Shown here piece by piece: positions 1 through 7,317 of a stretch of 39,166 nt of DNA. Numbering within the stretch: position 1 is the first letter of the stretch; each line of letters starts with the position of its first letter. The notes under the pieces were generated by a model. It was not told the DNA's origin and did no database searches. It saw nothing but the letters and a program-made list of their open reading frames with translations. Source of the DNA: an uncultured Clostridia bacterium (GTDB lineage Bacteria > Bacillota > Clostridia > Oscillospirales > JAAYOS01); NCBI GenBank assembly GCA_947585215.1, contig CANPWY010000005.1, positions 1 through 39,166 on the forward strand, written 5' to 3'. A program made the translations under genes and the position numbers.

Positions 1-911
1 TCCTCAAGCGAGAGATCCTGCGGCCGGAGCTGGAGTATCGGGTATCCCGCCTGCGCAAGCGCCCGGAAGAGCGGCTTGCGGATGTCCACCTGACCGTCCG
101 ACTCGACAAGCATGTCGCACGCGCCCTCCTCACGGTCCGGGAGCGGCGTCACCACGCGCACGCCGGGTACGCTGCGGACGGTGTTCGCGACGGCGCTCCG
201 TGCGCCGGCGCACCGGAGCGTGAGCGCGTGGCCCTGAGCGACGTTTGCCTGAAGACCCTGCGGCGTATCGTCCGCGATGATGCGTCCCTCCTTGATGACG
301 AGGACGCGCTCGCATATCTGCTCGACCTCGGGCAGGATGTGCGTCGAGAGGATTATCGTGCGCTTCTTGCCGAGCTCGCGTATGACGTCGCGTATCTCGA
401 CTATCTGGCGCGGGTCGAGGCCGACGGTCGGCTCGTCGAGGATAAGCACCTCGGGGTCGCCTATCAGCGCCTGAGCGAGGCCGACGCGCTGGCGGTATCC
501 CTTGGAGAGGTTGCGTATCACGCGGTTGTAGACCTGGGTGATACCCACCATCTCGCATATCGAGGAGATGTGCTTCTTCCTGTCCGCCTCGCGCGACTTC
601 GCGCCCTTCAGGTCATAGACGAAGTCGAGGTAGTCCTTCACCGTCATGTCGAGGTAGAGCGGCGGCTGTTCAGGAAGATAGCCTATCTGCTTCTTCGCCT
701 CAAGGGGATCCTCGAGCACGTTGACGCCGCCTATCGAGGCGGAGCCGCTCGTCGCCGAGAGGTACCCGGTGATTATGTTCATGGTTGTGGATTTGCCTGC
801 GCCGTTCGGCCCGAGGAAGCCGACTATCTCGCCCTCGTCTATCTTGAAGGAGATGTCGGTCACGCCCCGCTTGTCGCCGTAAAGCTTTGTCAGGCGGTTG
901 ACTTCGATCAT
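1..911 (-). CDS. ABC-2 type transporter ATP-binding protein (3' end cut by window)
   Basis: ATPase subunit of an ABC-2 type exporter that would couple ATP hydrolysis to a separate membrane subunit, presumably encoded just beyond the window. It starts at ATG 911-909; 303 codons are visible and the frame stays open to the edge. Visible motifs in order: Walker A GPNGAGKST near residue 32, a Q-loop region (GYLPEQPPLY), signature LSKGYRQRVGLAQAL near 140, Walker B VLILDEPTVGLDP, and the switch His in STHILPEVEQ. The last visible residues (LSLE) match the conserved C-terminal SLED box of this family, so only a few codons are missing. It lies downstream of a sensor kinase and response regulator on the same strand, across a 200-bp gap with its own promoter. 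That resembles envelope-stress or antibiotic-responsive export modules; substrate unknown. The GldA/NatA-like long C-terminal extension fits this subfamily. Confidence 0.93.
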   Translation of the reverse strand, partial: MIEVNRLTKLYGDKRGVTDISFKIDEGEIVGFLGPNGAGKSTTMNIITGYLSATSGSASIGGVNVLEDPLEAKKQIGYLPEQPPLYLDMTVKDYLDFVYDLKGAKSREADRKKHISSICEMVGITQVYNRVIRNLSKGYRQRVGLAQALIGDPEVLILDEPTVGLDPRQIVEIRDVIRELGKKRTIILSTHILPEVEQICERVLVIKEGRIIADDTPQGLQANVAQGHALTLRCAGARSAVANTVRSVPGVRVVTPLPDREEGACDMLVESDGQVDIRKPLFRALAQAGYPILQLRPQDLSLE

Positions 912-1007
912 TTGCAAAACCGTCCTTTCGGTTGCCGTGCGCGCCGACGGCCTGTCCCGTTTCCCGGGACGGTGGGCGCGGAGCGCACTTCTGGCTTTAA
1001 CCACGTA

Positions 1008-1043
1008 ATTATAGCACAATCTTTCCCGTTTGGCTAGTGCCAA
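1008..1043 (-). promoter_or_regulatory. Promoter with adjacent palindrome upstream of the ABC gene
   Basis: On the minus strand TATAAT lies at 1013-1008 preceded by TG one base upstream (extended -10). The -35 region is poor (TAGCCA at 17 bp). A perfect inverted repeat, TTGGC-N4-GCCAA at 1030-1043, overlaps the -35 region and could be an operator. The rest of the 200-bp gap 912-1111 shows only a small GC hairpin in the leader. Confidence 0.5.
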
Positions 1044-1111
1044 TTTACAGCGATTTGCCGTTTTTTCGATTTATGCGGTCAGGTTTTTTGCGGCCGACGG
1101 CGCGGGCGCGG

Positions 1112-2524
1112 CTATTTCGCGGCCGGCAGGCCGAACCGCATCGTCGTTTTTTTGCCCTCGGGTATGCACTCCACGCTCTCTCCGTGGCGGTCGAGTATGC
1201 GTTTTACGAGGTAGAGCCCGAGGCCCATGCCCTCGGTACTGCGGGAGCGGTCGGTCTTGTGGAAGCGCTCGAATATCCGCTCGCGCTCGTCGGGCGGTAT
1301 CGGCGGCCCGATATCCGAGAGGGAGAACGTCACCCGCTGACCTCGGCGCTTTATCGAGAGCTCGAGCGCCGTCTCCTCGTCCGAATACTTCACCGCGTTT
1401 TCCACGAGGTTCCACACCACGCGGTAGATGTAGTCCATGTCGCCCGTGACCTCCGCCGGCTCGTCGAGGTCGAGCGCGAGCGTGAGGCGCTTCGCGTTTA
1501 TCTTCTCCTCCTGACCCGCGAGCACCTGACGCGCGGTCTCGCTCAAATCGAACGCCGTGATGTTCAGCGGGACGCCGCCGTCCGCCTCCATGCGGCTTAT
1601 CTCGAGCATCTGGGTGACGAGGCGGCTGAGGCGCTTCGTCTCGCGGCTCACGACGCCGAGACAGCGCTCCTGCTTCTCGGGCGGTATCACGCCGTCGAGG
1701 ATGCCGTCCACATACCCGGAGATGCTCGTCATCGGCGTCTTCAGCTCGTGGGAGATGTTCGCGATGAACTCGCGCCGCCGCGACTCCGACTGGTCTAGCG
1801 ACTCCGCCATCAGGTTGAGGCTGTGCGCGAGCCCGCGTATCTCGTCGACCTGCCCGCCGTCCTCGTCGAGGCGCGGCGAGAAGTCGCCGCGCGCGAAGGC
1901 GCGGCTCGTCTCCGCCATGTCCTTGAGGGGCTGGGTGAGGCGGCGCGTGTAGAAGTACGCCCACAGGCCCGCCACCGCGAGCACGAGGACGGCCATTATC
2001 ACAAAGAGGCGGAGGAAGTTCGTGAGCAGGCGCTGGCTTGCCTCGGTCGTCGTCGAGACGAACACCGCGCCGCAGAACTCGCCGTCCTCAGAGCGCACCG
2101 GCAGTCCCACCGTGAAGTAGTCGCTCTTGTAGAGGCCGCCGAGGTCTCCCGCCGCGACGTACTCCCCACCGCGCTGCAGCCGCTCCATGACGCCCTGCGA
2201 GACGTAGAGGGTATAGTCCCACTCCACTCCCTCCGGCGTCGCGACGACGCGGCCGTACTTCCCCGTTATCACGACCTCGCATCCGCTCATGTCGCTTGCG
2301 AGCCGCGCCGCGCTCGAGAGCGTACTGCTCATGGCGACGGTGCCGCTTTGCACATAGCTCTGCGCGACGCGGGATATGTTTTCCGCGGACTGCCTCATGG
2401 TATACTCGCGCTCGGCGCGGGTGGAGCGGAGCGCGAGCAGAGACACCGACGAGCCGAGCAGCAGGAAGCTCGCTATGAGCAGCGCCGCCGTCGCGGAAAA
2501 GGTCCTTCCGAATATCGTTCTCAA
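1112..2524 (-). CDS. Membrane sensor histidine kinase (OmpR/EnvZ-type partner)
   Basis: Two-component sensor kinase of 470 residues. Membrane segments at about 12-32 and 171-192 bracket an extracytoplasmic sensor domain of about 135 residues. A HAMP linker follows (about 193-245), then HisKA with the phospho-acceptor in FIANISHELKTPMTS (His259), and HATPase_c with N box NLVENAVKYS, an atypical G1 box DIGPPIPPDE, F box IFERFHKTD and G2 GMGLGLYLVKRI. The usual G1 is DxGxGI; here the second Gly position reads Pro, a deviation also seen in some active kinases. The response regulator gene ends 26 bp upstream of this start, so the two are one operon. The sensed signal is not readable; the downstream ABC ATPase suggests envelope or toxic-compound stress (inference). 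Confidence 0.93.
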   Translation of the reverse strand: MRTIFGRTFSATAALLIASFLLLGSSVSLLALRSTRAEREYTMRQSAENISRVAQSYVQSGTVAMSSTLSSAARLASDMSGCEVVITGKYGRVVATPEGVEWDYTLYVSQGVMERLQRGGEYVAAGDLGGLYKSDYFTVGLPVRSEDGEFCGAVFVSTTTEASQRLLTNFLRLFVIMAVLVLAVAGLWAYFYTRRLTQPLKDMAETSRAFARGDFSPRLDEDGGQVDEIRGLAHSLNLMAESLDQSESRRREFIANISHELKTPMTSISGYVDGILDGVIPPEKQERCLGVVSRETKRLSRLVTQMLEISRMEADGGVPLNITAFDLSETARQVLAGQEEKINAKRLTLALDLDEPAEVTGDMDYIYRVVWNLVENAVKYSDEETALELSIKRRGQRVTFSLSDIGPPIPPDERERIFERFHKTDRSRSTEGMGLGLYLVKRILDRHGESVECIPEGKKTTMRFGLPAAK

Positions 2525-2550
2525 TGAAAACGCCTCCGTCTGACGGCGAA

Positions 2551-3237
2551 CTAGTTTCCGTCGGTCTCGAATTTATAGCCCACGCCCCAGACGGTCTTGA
2601 GCTGCCAGTGCTCGCTCGCGCCCTCAAGCTTCTCACGCAGGCGCTTGATGTGTACATCCACCGTGCGGTTGTCGCCGAAGTAGTCGATGCCCCACACGGC
2701 GTCGAGGAGCTGGTCGCGGGTGTAGACGCGGTTCGGGGAGGACGCGAGGTACGCAAGGAGCTCAAGCTCCTTGGGCGGCGTGTCCACCTTTTTCCCGCCC
2801 ACGGTGAGCTCGAAGCTCGACATATCTATGATAAGGTTGTCAAAGACGAGCCGCTCGGGCGCGCTCTCGCCCGAGCCGGCGCGGCGGAGCACCGCGTGGA
2901 CGCGCGCTATCACTTCCTTCATCTCGAAGGGCTTGGTGATATAGTCGTCCGCGCCGGCCTGGAGGCCGCTCACGCGGTCGCCGAGCTCGCCCTTGGCGGT
3001 GAGCATTATTACCGGCGTCTTGCTCGTCGCGCGTATCTCGGCGAGCACGCCCCATCCGTCGAGCTTCGGGAGCATGACGTCAAGCAGAACGATGTCCGGG
3101 CGGAAGACCCTGAGCTGTTTCAGCGCGTCCTCGCCGTCGGGGGAGATCGTCGTGCTGAATCCCTCCCTCTGCATGTATATCTCCACAAGCTCCGCTATGT
3201 TTTCGTCGTCCTCGACTATGAGCATCTTCTTCGGCAT
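2551..3237 (-). CDS. OmpR/PhoB-family response regulator
   Basis: DNA-binding response regulator of 228 residues, normal length for the family. The receiver domain shows the acidic pair Asp10-Asp11, phospho-acceptor Asp53 in LLDVMLPKLDG, Thr80 and Lys102 (TKPFE). The C-terminal winged helix (about 130-226) includes the typical PPKELELLAYLASSPNRVYTR start and a VWGIDYFGDNRTVDVHIKRL recognition-helix region. ATG 3237 is chosen because the receiver fold begins right after it (MPKKMLIVEDD). It is the first gene of the operon with the sensor kinase 26 bp downstream. The extended -10 promoter 70 bp upstream probably drives both. Confidence 0.95.
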   Translation of the reverse strand: MPKKMLIVEDDENIAELVEIYMQREGFSTTISPDGEDALKQLRVFRPDIVLLDVMLPKLDGWGVLAEIRATSKTPVIMLTAKGELGDRVSGLQAGADDYITKPFEMKEVIARVHAVLRRAGSGESAPERLVFDNLIIDMSSFELTVGGKKVDTPPKELELLAYLASSPNRVYTRDQLLDAVWGIDYFGDNRTVDVHIKRLREKLEGASEHWQLKTVWGVGYKFETDGN

Positions 3238-3306
3238 ATTTACCTCCGCGCGCCGCGGGCGCTTCTCCCGCGGCGCATAAAATGTGCTGTGCTATTGTAT
3301 AACGGT

Positions 3307-3315
3307 ATTATATCA
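3307..3315 (-). promoter_or_regulatory. Extended -10 promoter for the two-component operon
   Basis: Minus-strand TGATATAAT is a TG-n-TATAAT extended -10 element with no convincing -35. It sits about 70 bp upstream of the response regulator start. Confidence 0.5.
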
Positions 3316-3371
3316 CAAGTCTCGGTACTCCGGTGAACAATTTGTGAATTTGCAATGAAGAATATTCCTGC

Positions 3372-3400
3372 TTGCCAATACCCGTCGAACGTGTTACAAT
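3372..3400 (+). promoter_or_regulatory. Promoter of the folT-dnaA gene cluster
   Basis: TTGCCA at 3372-3377 and TACAAT at 3395-3400 are separated by exactly 17 bp. A TATAAT directly overlaps downstream (3400-3405). The leader to the folT start is about 70 nt and holds a 6-bp hairpin CGCCGG/CCGGCG near 3419-3440. I do not recognise a tetrahydrofolate riboswitch consensus in it. Confidence 0.55.
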
Positions 3401-3476
3401 ATAATCTGTCCATTTGTCGCCGGAGGCTCCGACCCGGCGCATACATACGCAAGGGTTTCGGGAGAGGACGTCGGCA

Positions 3477-4019
3477 TTGCAAAGCAAACACAGATTTCCC
3501 ACAAGGATGCTCGTCACGGCGGCGCTGCTCATCGCGCTCGATGTCATATTCGCGCGGTTTCTCCGCTTCTACACGCCGGGCGCGCTCGACCGCATAAGCC
3601 TCCAGTTCCTTCCGAACGCTATCGCGGGGGCGATATTCGGACCGATAGGCGGCGCGCTTATCTGCGTCGTGGGCGACGTGGTGGGGATGCTCCTCAACCC
3701 GGACGCCTCCGGCTTCATGCCGCTGATAACGCTCGCGTGCGCGGCGCGCGGCGCGATATACGGGCTCTTCCTGTATAAGAAGGAGCCGGGATTCCTCCGC
3801 TCGCTTGCGGCGGTCGCGACGGTCACGGTCGTGGTGGAGCTCGGCATGATGCCGATCTTTCTCTCGATACTCTACGGAAACGCGTGGCGCGCGGTGCTTA
3901 TCGGCAAGCTCCCGTGGCGGCTCGTTTCGATACCGGCGTTTGCCGGCGTTCTCACCGCCGTGTTCCGCGCTCTGAGGAGCGCAAAGGTCCTCCGCCCCGC
4001 AAGCCGCGGGCAGTCATAA
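3477..4019 (+). CDS. folT: Folate-specific ECF transporter S component
   Basis: Substrate-binding membrane subunit (180 residues) for folate uptake, working with a shared EcfA-EcfA'-EcfT energising module encoded elsewhere. Several hydrophobic helices are visible. Family hallmarks are the ISLQFLPNAIAGAIFGPIGG segment, the conserved Asp in VVGDVVGMLL, and the FMPLITLACAARGAIYGLFL stretch. I place the start at TTG 3477 because a strong site GGAGAGGA (3461-3468) lies 8 nt upstream and the upstream extension has no RBS and little hydrophobicity. It is the first gene of a plus-strand cluster ending with dnaA. Other ECF S components (for example pantothenate) are possible but fit the sequence less well. 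Confidence 0.82.
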   Translation: MQSKHRFPTRMLVTAALLIALDVIFARFLRFYTPGALDRISLQFLPNAIAGAIFGPIGGALICVVGDVVGMLLNPDASGFMPLITLACAARGAIYGLFLYKKEPGFLRSLAAVATVTVVVELGMMPIFLSILYGNAWRAVLIGKLPWRLVSIPAFAGVLTAVFRALRSAKVLRPASRGQS

Positions 4020-4040
4020 ATTCTTCGGGAGGTAAACATC

Positions 4041-4469
4041 ATGTTTTGTACCCATTGCGGAAAAAGCATACCCGACGGGGCGAAGTTCTGCCCCGAGTGC
4101 GGCGCCGCAGTAAACGCCGCGAGCGGCAGTGCCGCAAGCAATACAAACAACAACTCAAATTTTAATAACGTACAGTATTCTTCCTCGCAGAATCAACAGT
4201 ACGGATACAACTATCCGCCGTATACCCCGGTGCGTCCCGTGGACGCGCCGAACGCGGGCTTCCTCGCGCTCGGACTGTTCTTCCCGCTCGTGGGATTCAT
4301 CCTCTGGCTCGTCTGGCGGGACGACCTTCCGCTCCGCGCAAAGAGCGCCGGAAAGGGCGCGCTGATAGGCGTCTGCCTCTGGGTCGGGATAGTGCTGCTG
4401 ATAGTGCTCTGCCTAGCGATATTTGTCGGCGCCGCCGTCGGCGGTGTTCACTACTACTCGCATTGGTGA
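4041..4469 (+). CDS. Zinc-ribbon membrane protein
   Basis: A 142-residue protein with an N-terminal zinc ribbon of the DUF/zinc_ribbon_2 kind: Cys3, Cys6, Cys17 and Cys20 in CTHC...CPEC spacing. An Asn/Ser/Gln/Tyr-rich low-complexity linker follows (about 35-72). Two hydrophobic segments, about 75-92 and 108-135, are predicted membrane helices. Start ATG has a GGGAGGT site 8 nt upstream. It lies 21 bp after folT and 6 bp before the MazG-like gene, so it is probably cotranscribed with them. Function unknown; such proteins are common in Clostridia and the ribbon is assumed cytoplasmic. Confidence 0.8.
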   Translation: MFCTHCGKSIPDGAKFCPECGAAVNAASGSAASNTNNNSNFNNVQYSSSQNQQYGYNYPPYTPVRPVDAPNAGFLALGLFFPLVGFILWLVWRDDLPLRAKSAGKGALIGVCLWVGIVLLIVLCLAIFVGAAVGGVHYYSHW

Positions 4470-4475
4470 CGCGGA

Positions 4476-4871
4476 ATGGGCGATAACAGCAAAACGTCCG
4501 TCCTCGACATGGCCGAGATGCTCGAGATACAGCGCCGTCTTCACGACGCGCACCCCGAGTGGGGCGGGCTCACCGTCGAACACGGTCTGCGTCAGCTCCT
4601 CTGGATGGTGGGTGAGATAGGCGAGGTCATCGACGTCATAAAGAAGGCCCCGGCGGAGCGGTACATGTCCCCGGGCGAGGTGCGGGAGCACTTCGTCGAG
4701 GAGTTCTGCGACGTCATGATGTACTTTGCGGACACGCTCGTCTGCTACGGCGTGACGGCGGAGGAGTTTGCCGAGGCGTACCGCAAAAAGGCGGACTACG
4801 ACCTCATCCGCGATTACCTGTCGCAGAACGAGGCTGTATATGGGGAAAAGTCCCCAAAAACAAGGAATTAA
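4476..4871 (+). CDS. MazG-like all-alpha NTP pyrophosphohydrolase family protein
   Basis: A 131-residue helical protein of the MazG/dUTPase-like superfamily, which hydrolyses nucleoside triphosphates to monophosphate and pyrophosphate. The metal-binding ExxE...ExxD pattern is visible as EIGEVIDVIKK near residue 48 and EEFCDVMMYFADT near 76. It is shorter than classical MazG and is a single-domain form. The gene begins 6 bp after the zinc-ribbon gene and ends 16 bp before the dnaA start I prefer. The dnaA frame stays open through the end of this gene, but that overlap is not needed. A house-cleaning nucleotide role beside a replication initiator is plausible but inferred. Confidence 0.82.
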   Translation: MGDNSKTSVLDMAEMLEIQRRLHDAHPEWGGLTVEHGLRQLLWMVGEIGEVIDVIKKAPAERYMSPGEVREHFVEEFCDVMMYFADTLVCYGVTAEEFAEAYRKKADYDLIRDYLSQNEAVYGEKSPKTRN

Positions 4872-4887
4872 GGGAGATAACCTGAAG

Positions 4888-6225
4888 ATGCCCAGATGTA
4901 ATACGGAACGCGCGCAGGCGATATGGCGCTCGGTGATGAACGCCCTGCGCGGCGACCTGTCAAGCCTCGTCATAGACACCTACATAGAGTACGCCAAGGG
5001 CGTGGATATCACGAGCGAATACTTCGTGCTCTGCTGTGAGAACACCGTCTCGCGGGACTGGATAGAGCGCAGTCAGCGGCAGAACATCGAGCGGCTCCTG
5101 CTCGAGGAGGTCGGCGCGCCGGTGCAGCTTCGCCTGCTCGCGGGCGAGGAGGAGGCGCGCGCCTACATCGCGGAGCGGGAGAAGCCGGACGCGGCGGGCG
5201 TCGGGAGCGAGTACACGTTCGAGAACTTCATCGTCGGCGGCTCGAACCGCTTTGCACACGCGGCGGCGCAGGCCGTCGCGGCGGGGGAGGCGACGAGCTA
5301 CAACCCGCTCTTCATCTACGGCGGCAGCGGTCTCGGCAAGACCCATCTGCTCTACGCCATAGCAAACGAGTTCCGCCGGCGCTTTCCCGCAAAGCGCGTG
5401 ACCTACGTGCGCGGGGAGGACTTCACAAACGAGCTCATCGAGGCTATTCGCGAGGGACGTCTCCGCGCCGGACGCGAGCGGGAGTTCCGCGAGAAGTACC
5501 GCTCGAGCGACCTGTTCCTCGTTGACGACATACAGTTCATCGCGGGCAAGGAGGCCACGCAGGAGGAGTTCTTCAACACCTTCAACGCCCTGCACGAAGC
5601 GGGCAAGCAGATAGTCCTCACGTCCGACCGTCCGCCGAAGGAGATGAGCCGCCTCGAGGAACGGCTCCGCACGCGCTTCGAGTGGGGCGTGATATGCGAC
5701 GTTCAGCCGCCCGACCTCGAGACGCGGGTGGTGATAGTCCGCTCGAAGGCGAGCGCCATCGGCATGGACATGCCGGACGCGGTCGCGATGTACGTCGCGG
5801 AGAACATCACCTCCAACGTCCGGCAGATAGAGGGCGTCGTGAAAAAGCTCGGCGCTTACTCCGCGCTGCTCCGCGAGCCGATAACCGTCGCGACGGCACA
5901 GCACGCTATTGGCGACGTGTTCACCGAGAAGAGCGAGCCCACGGCGGACATCATCATCGAGGAGGTCGAGCGGTTCTTCGACCTCGACCGAGGGTCGCTC
6001 GCGGGCAAGCGGCGCGACGCGCGCACCGCGCACGCCCGCCAGGTCGCGGGCTACCTCATGCGAACGATGACGAAGCTGAGCTTCCCCGAGATAGGGCGCG
6101 CGCTCGGGCGGCACTATTCGACCATCATGTACTCGGTCGATCAGGTCGTGGACTCGCGCCGCACCGACCGCCAGCTCGACACCGATTTGAAGGATCTCAC
6201 CATTAACATTACGAATCATCAGTAA
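4888..6225 (+). CDS. dnaA: Chromosomal replication initiator DnaA, divergent DNA-binding domain
   Basis: DnaA AAA+ initiator of 445 residues from ATG 4888. Domain I is about 8-90. Domain II is almost absent. Domain III begins YTFENFIVGGSNRFAHAAAQ with Walker A GGSGLGKT (145-152), Walker B FLVDDIQFI (211-214), sensor 1 LTSDRPP and the arginine-finger region RLRTRFEWG. Domain IV is recognisable (HARQVAGYLMRTMTKLSFPEIG), but the DnaA signature that normally reads GGRDHTTV is GRHYSTIM here: one residue shorter, with Tyr409 where the DNA-contacting His normally sits. No dnaN or recF follows; a strong terminator does. It may be the only DnaA with altered box preference or a paralogue. Distinguishing these needs the whole genome. 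The longer upstream frame overlaps the MazG-like gene and is not used. Confidence 0.88.
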   Translation: MPRCNTERAQAIWRSVMNALRGDLSSLVIDTYIEYAKGVDITSEYFVLCCENTVSRDWIERSQRQNIERLLLEEVGAPVQLRLLAGEEEARAYIAEREKPDAAGVGSEYTFENFIVGGSNRFAHAAAQAVAAGEATSYNPLFIYGGSGLGKTHLLYAIANEFRRRFPAKRVTYVRGEDFTNELIEAIREGRLRAGREREFREKYRSSDLFLVDDIQFIAGKEATQEEFFNTFNALHEAGKQIVLTSDRPPKEMSRLEERLRTRFEWGVICDVQPPDLETRVVIVRSKASAIGMDMPDAVAMYVAENITSNVRQIEGVVKKLGAYSALLREPITVATAQHAIGDVFTEKSEPTADIIIEEVERFFDLDRGSLAGKRRDARTAHARQVAGYLMRTMTKLSFPEIGRALGRHYSTIMYSVDQVVDSRRTDRQLDTDLKDLTINITNHQ

Positions 6226-6240
6226 GGCGTCAACACCGAA

Positions 6241-6274
6241 AGCCCCGCGAAACGTATGTTTCGCGGGGCTTTTT
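6241..6274 (+). terminator. Rho-independent terminator after dnaA
   Basis: Perfect 13-bp stem AGCCCCGCGAAAC / GTTTCGCGGGGCT with a 4-nt loop and TTTT tail. It starts 15 bp after the dnaA stop and isolates the recombinase from the dnaA cluster. Confidence 0.95.
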
Positions 6275-6281
6275 GCCGCGC

Positions 6282-6350
6282 AAAGTTGAGACTTATCGGG
6301 TAAAAATATGATGTATCATCATATTATCAACTTTACCCCAAGGAAGTCTC
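6282..6350 (+). repeat. Nested dyad in the recombinase leader covering the RBS
   Basis: Three nested arm pairs share one centre: GAGACTT (6288-6294) with AAGTCTC (6344-6350), GGGTAAA (6298-6304) with TTTACCC (6332-6338), and AATATGATG (6305-6313) with CATCATATT (6317-6325). A fourth, overlapping pair AAAGTTGA (6282-6289) / TCAACTTT (6327-6334) competes with them. The ribosome site AGGAAG (6341-6346) is inside the outer right arm, one base from the ATG at 6352. It could be an operator, a recombinase binding site or an RNA structure hiding the start. Confidence 0.75.
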
Positions 6351-6351
6351 T

Positions 6352-7230
6352 ATGAAAATGACAAATTTGGTTCTTACTCCGGAAATTCTCTCCGCCTTCG
6401 CGCGCGAGCTCGAAGCGAAGCGGCGCAGTGTCTGCACGCGCGAGAAGTACCTGCACGACGCGCGCGAGTTCGCGCGGTTTCTCGCGGGGCGTCCCGTCTC
6501 GCCGGAGCTGACGCTTGAGTATCGCGACGCGCTCATCTCCTCCGGCTACTCTCCGTCCAGCGTGAACACGATGCTCGCGTCGCTGAACGCTCTGTTCCGC
6601 TTTGTCGGGCGGGAGGACTGCCGCGCCGAGCGGACGCGCGTCCAGCGCGAGGCGTTCCGTCCCGAGGAATGCGAGCTCACCCGCGACGAATACCTCCGCC
6701 TGCTCGGCGCGGCGTCGTCCCGCGAGCGACTCATCCTCGAGGCGATATGCTCCACCGGGATACGCATCTCGGAATTGCGGTATTTCACCGTCGAGGGCGT
6801 GCGGCGCGGCGCGCTGTCGGTGACCTGCAAGGGCAAGACGCGCTCCATCCTGCTCACCCACAAGCTGAAAACTCTGCTTTTGCAGTACGCGGAGGAGCAA
6901 GGCGTCACTTCCGGCGCGATCTTCCTCGACCGTCACGGCAACCCCGTCGGGCGAGGCACGGTCTGGGCGATGATGAAGCGCCTCGCGCGAAAGTCCGGCG
7001 TCCCGGAGGCGAAAGTCTTCCCGCATAACCTGCGGAAGCTGTTCGCCCGGATGTTCTACGAGCGGAGCCATGACATCGCCAAGCTCGCTGACGTGCTCGG
7101 TCACAGCAGTGTCAACACGACGCGCATCTATATCATGACGACGGGCGCGGAACACAGGGCTATGCTCGAGGAACTAGACCTCATCCCGGACACGGAGTAC
7201 CGACCGTCGGGCAGGCGGCGAACGGCGTAG
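6352..7230 (+). CDS. Tyrosine recombinase, probable DNA invertase of the adjacent switch
   Basis: XerC/XerD-like site-specific recombinase of 292 residues. The N-terminal SAM-like core-binding domain spans about 8-95 and the catalytic domain about 105-280. The catalytic set is complete: Arg138 (TGIRISEL), Lys160 or Lys162, His225 and Arg228 (HNLRKLFAR), His251 (LGHSSVNTT) and nucleophile Tyr260. The gene has AGGAAG 6 nt upstream and directly precedes a segment bounded by inverted repeats and a prepilin-like gene. Small stand-alone tyrosine recombinases beside invertible promoters (FimB/FimE, RecV, Mpi types) are established phase-variation enzymes, so I infer it inverts 7271-7531. A generic Xer or element integrase is the alternative; no other mobile-element genes are present. 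Confidence 0.9.
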   Translation: MKMTNLVLTPEILSAFARELEAKRRSVCTREKYLHDAREFARFLAGRPVSPELTLEYRDALISSGYSPSSVNTMLASLNALFRFVGREDCRAERTRVQREAFRPEECELTRDEYLRLLGAASSRERLILEAICSTGIRISELRYFTVEGVRRGALSVTCKGKTRSILLTHKLKTLLLQYAEEQGVTSGAIFLDRHGNPVGRGTVWAMMKRLARKSGVPEAKVFPHNLRKLFARMFYERSHDIAKLADVLGHSSVNTTRIYIMTTGAEHRAMLEELDLIPDTEYRPSGRRRTA

Positions 7231-7236
7231 GCCGGA

Positions 7237-7270
7237 CAACAAAAAATCGACATTATTGGTATAATGTCGA
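7237..7270 (-). terminator. Left repeat read leftwards: hairpin plus six T
   Basis: For transcription from the invertible promoter in its present orientation, the left repeat forms a 10-bp stem (arm TCGACATTAT, loop ACCA) followed by TTTTTTG. The stem is AT-rich, so efficiency is uncertain. In the plus direction the same stem is followed by TCAAAC and is not a terminator for the recombinase gene. Confidence 0.5.
7247..7268 (+). repeat. Left inverted repeat (inversion site IRL)
   Basis: A 22-bp sequence that recurs in exact reverse complement at 7534-7555. It is itself near-palindromic: arms CGACATTA and TAATGTCG flank the 6-bp asymmetric core TTGGTA, the layout expected for a Xer-type crossover site with a 6-bp central region. 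Confidence 0.9.
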
Positions 7271-7317
7271 TCAAACAGAGCCGGACGGCATGCCGCGTCC
7301 GCATAAAATCAATTATT

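Noticed and set aside
958-972. Noc binding site-like TTTCCCGGGA
   Set aside because: Only the inner 10 bp match the Bacillus consensus, it is isolated, and it is part of a GC-rich hairpin.
3405-3476. Tetrahydrofolate riboswitch upstream of folT
   Set aside because: Expected from biology, but the leader is only about 70 nt and I could not match the conserved core; only a simple hairpin is visible.
4768-4887. Longer dnaA start overlapping the MazG-like gene
   Set aside because: The extra residues do not resemble domain I, and ATG 4888 begins the conserved region directly.
6282-6350. AT-rich dyad next to dnaA as oriC
   Set aside because: It has only poor matches to DnaA boxes (TTATCGGGT, TTATCAACT) and lies beyond a strong terminator in the recombinase leader.
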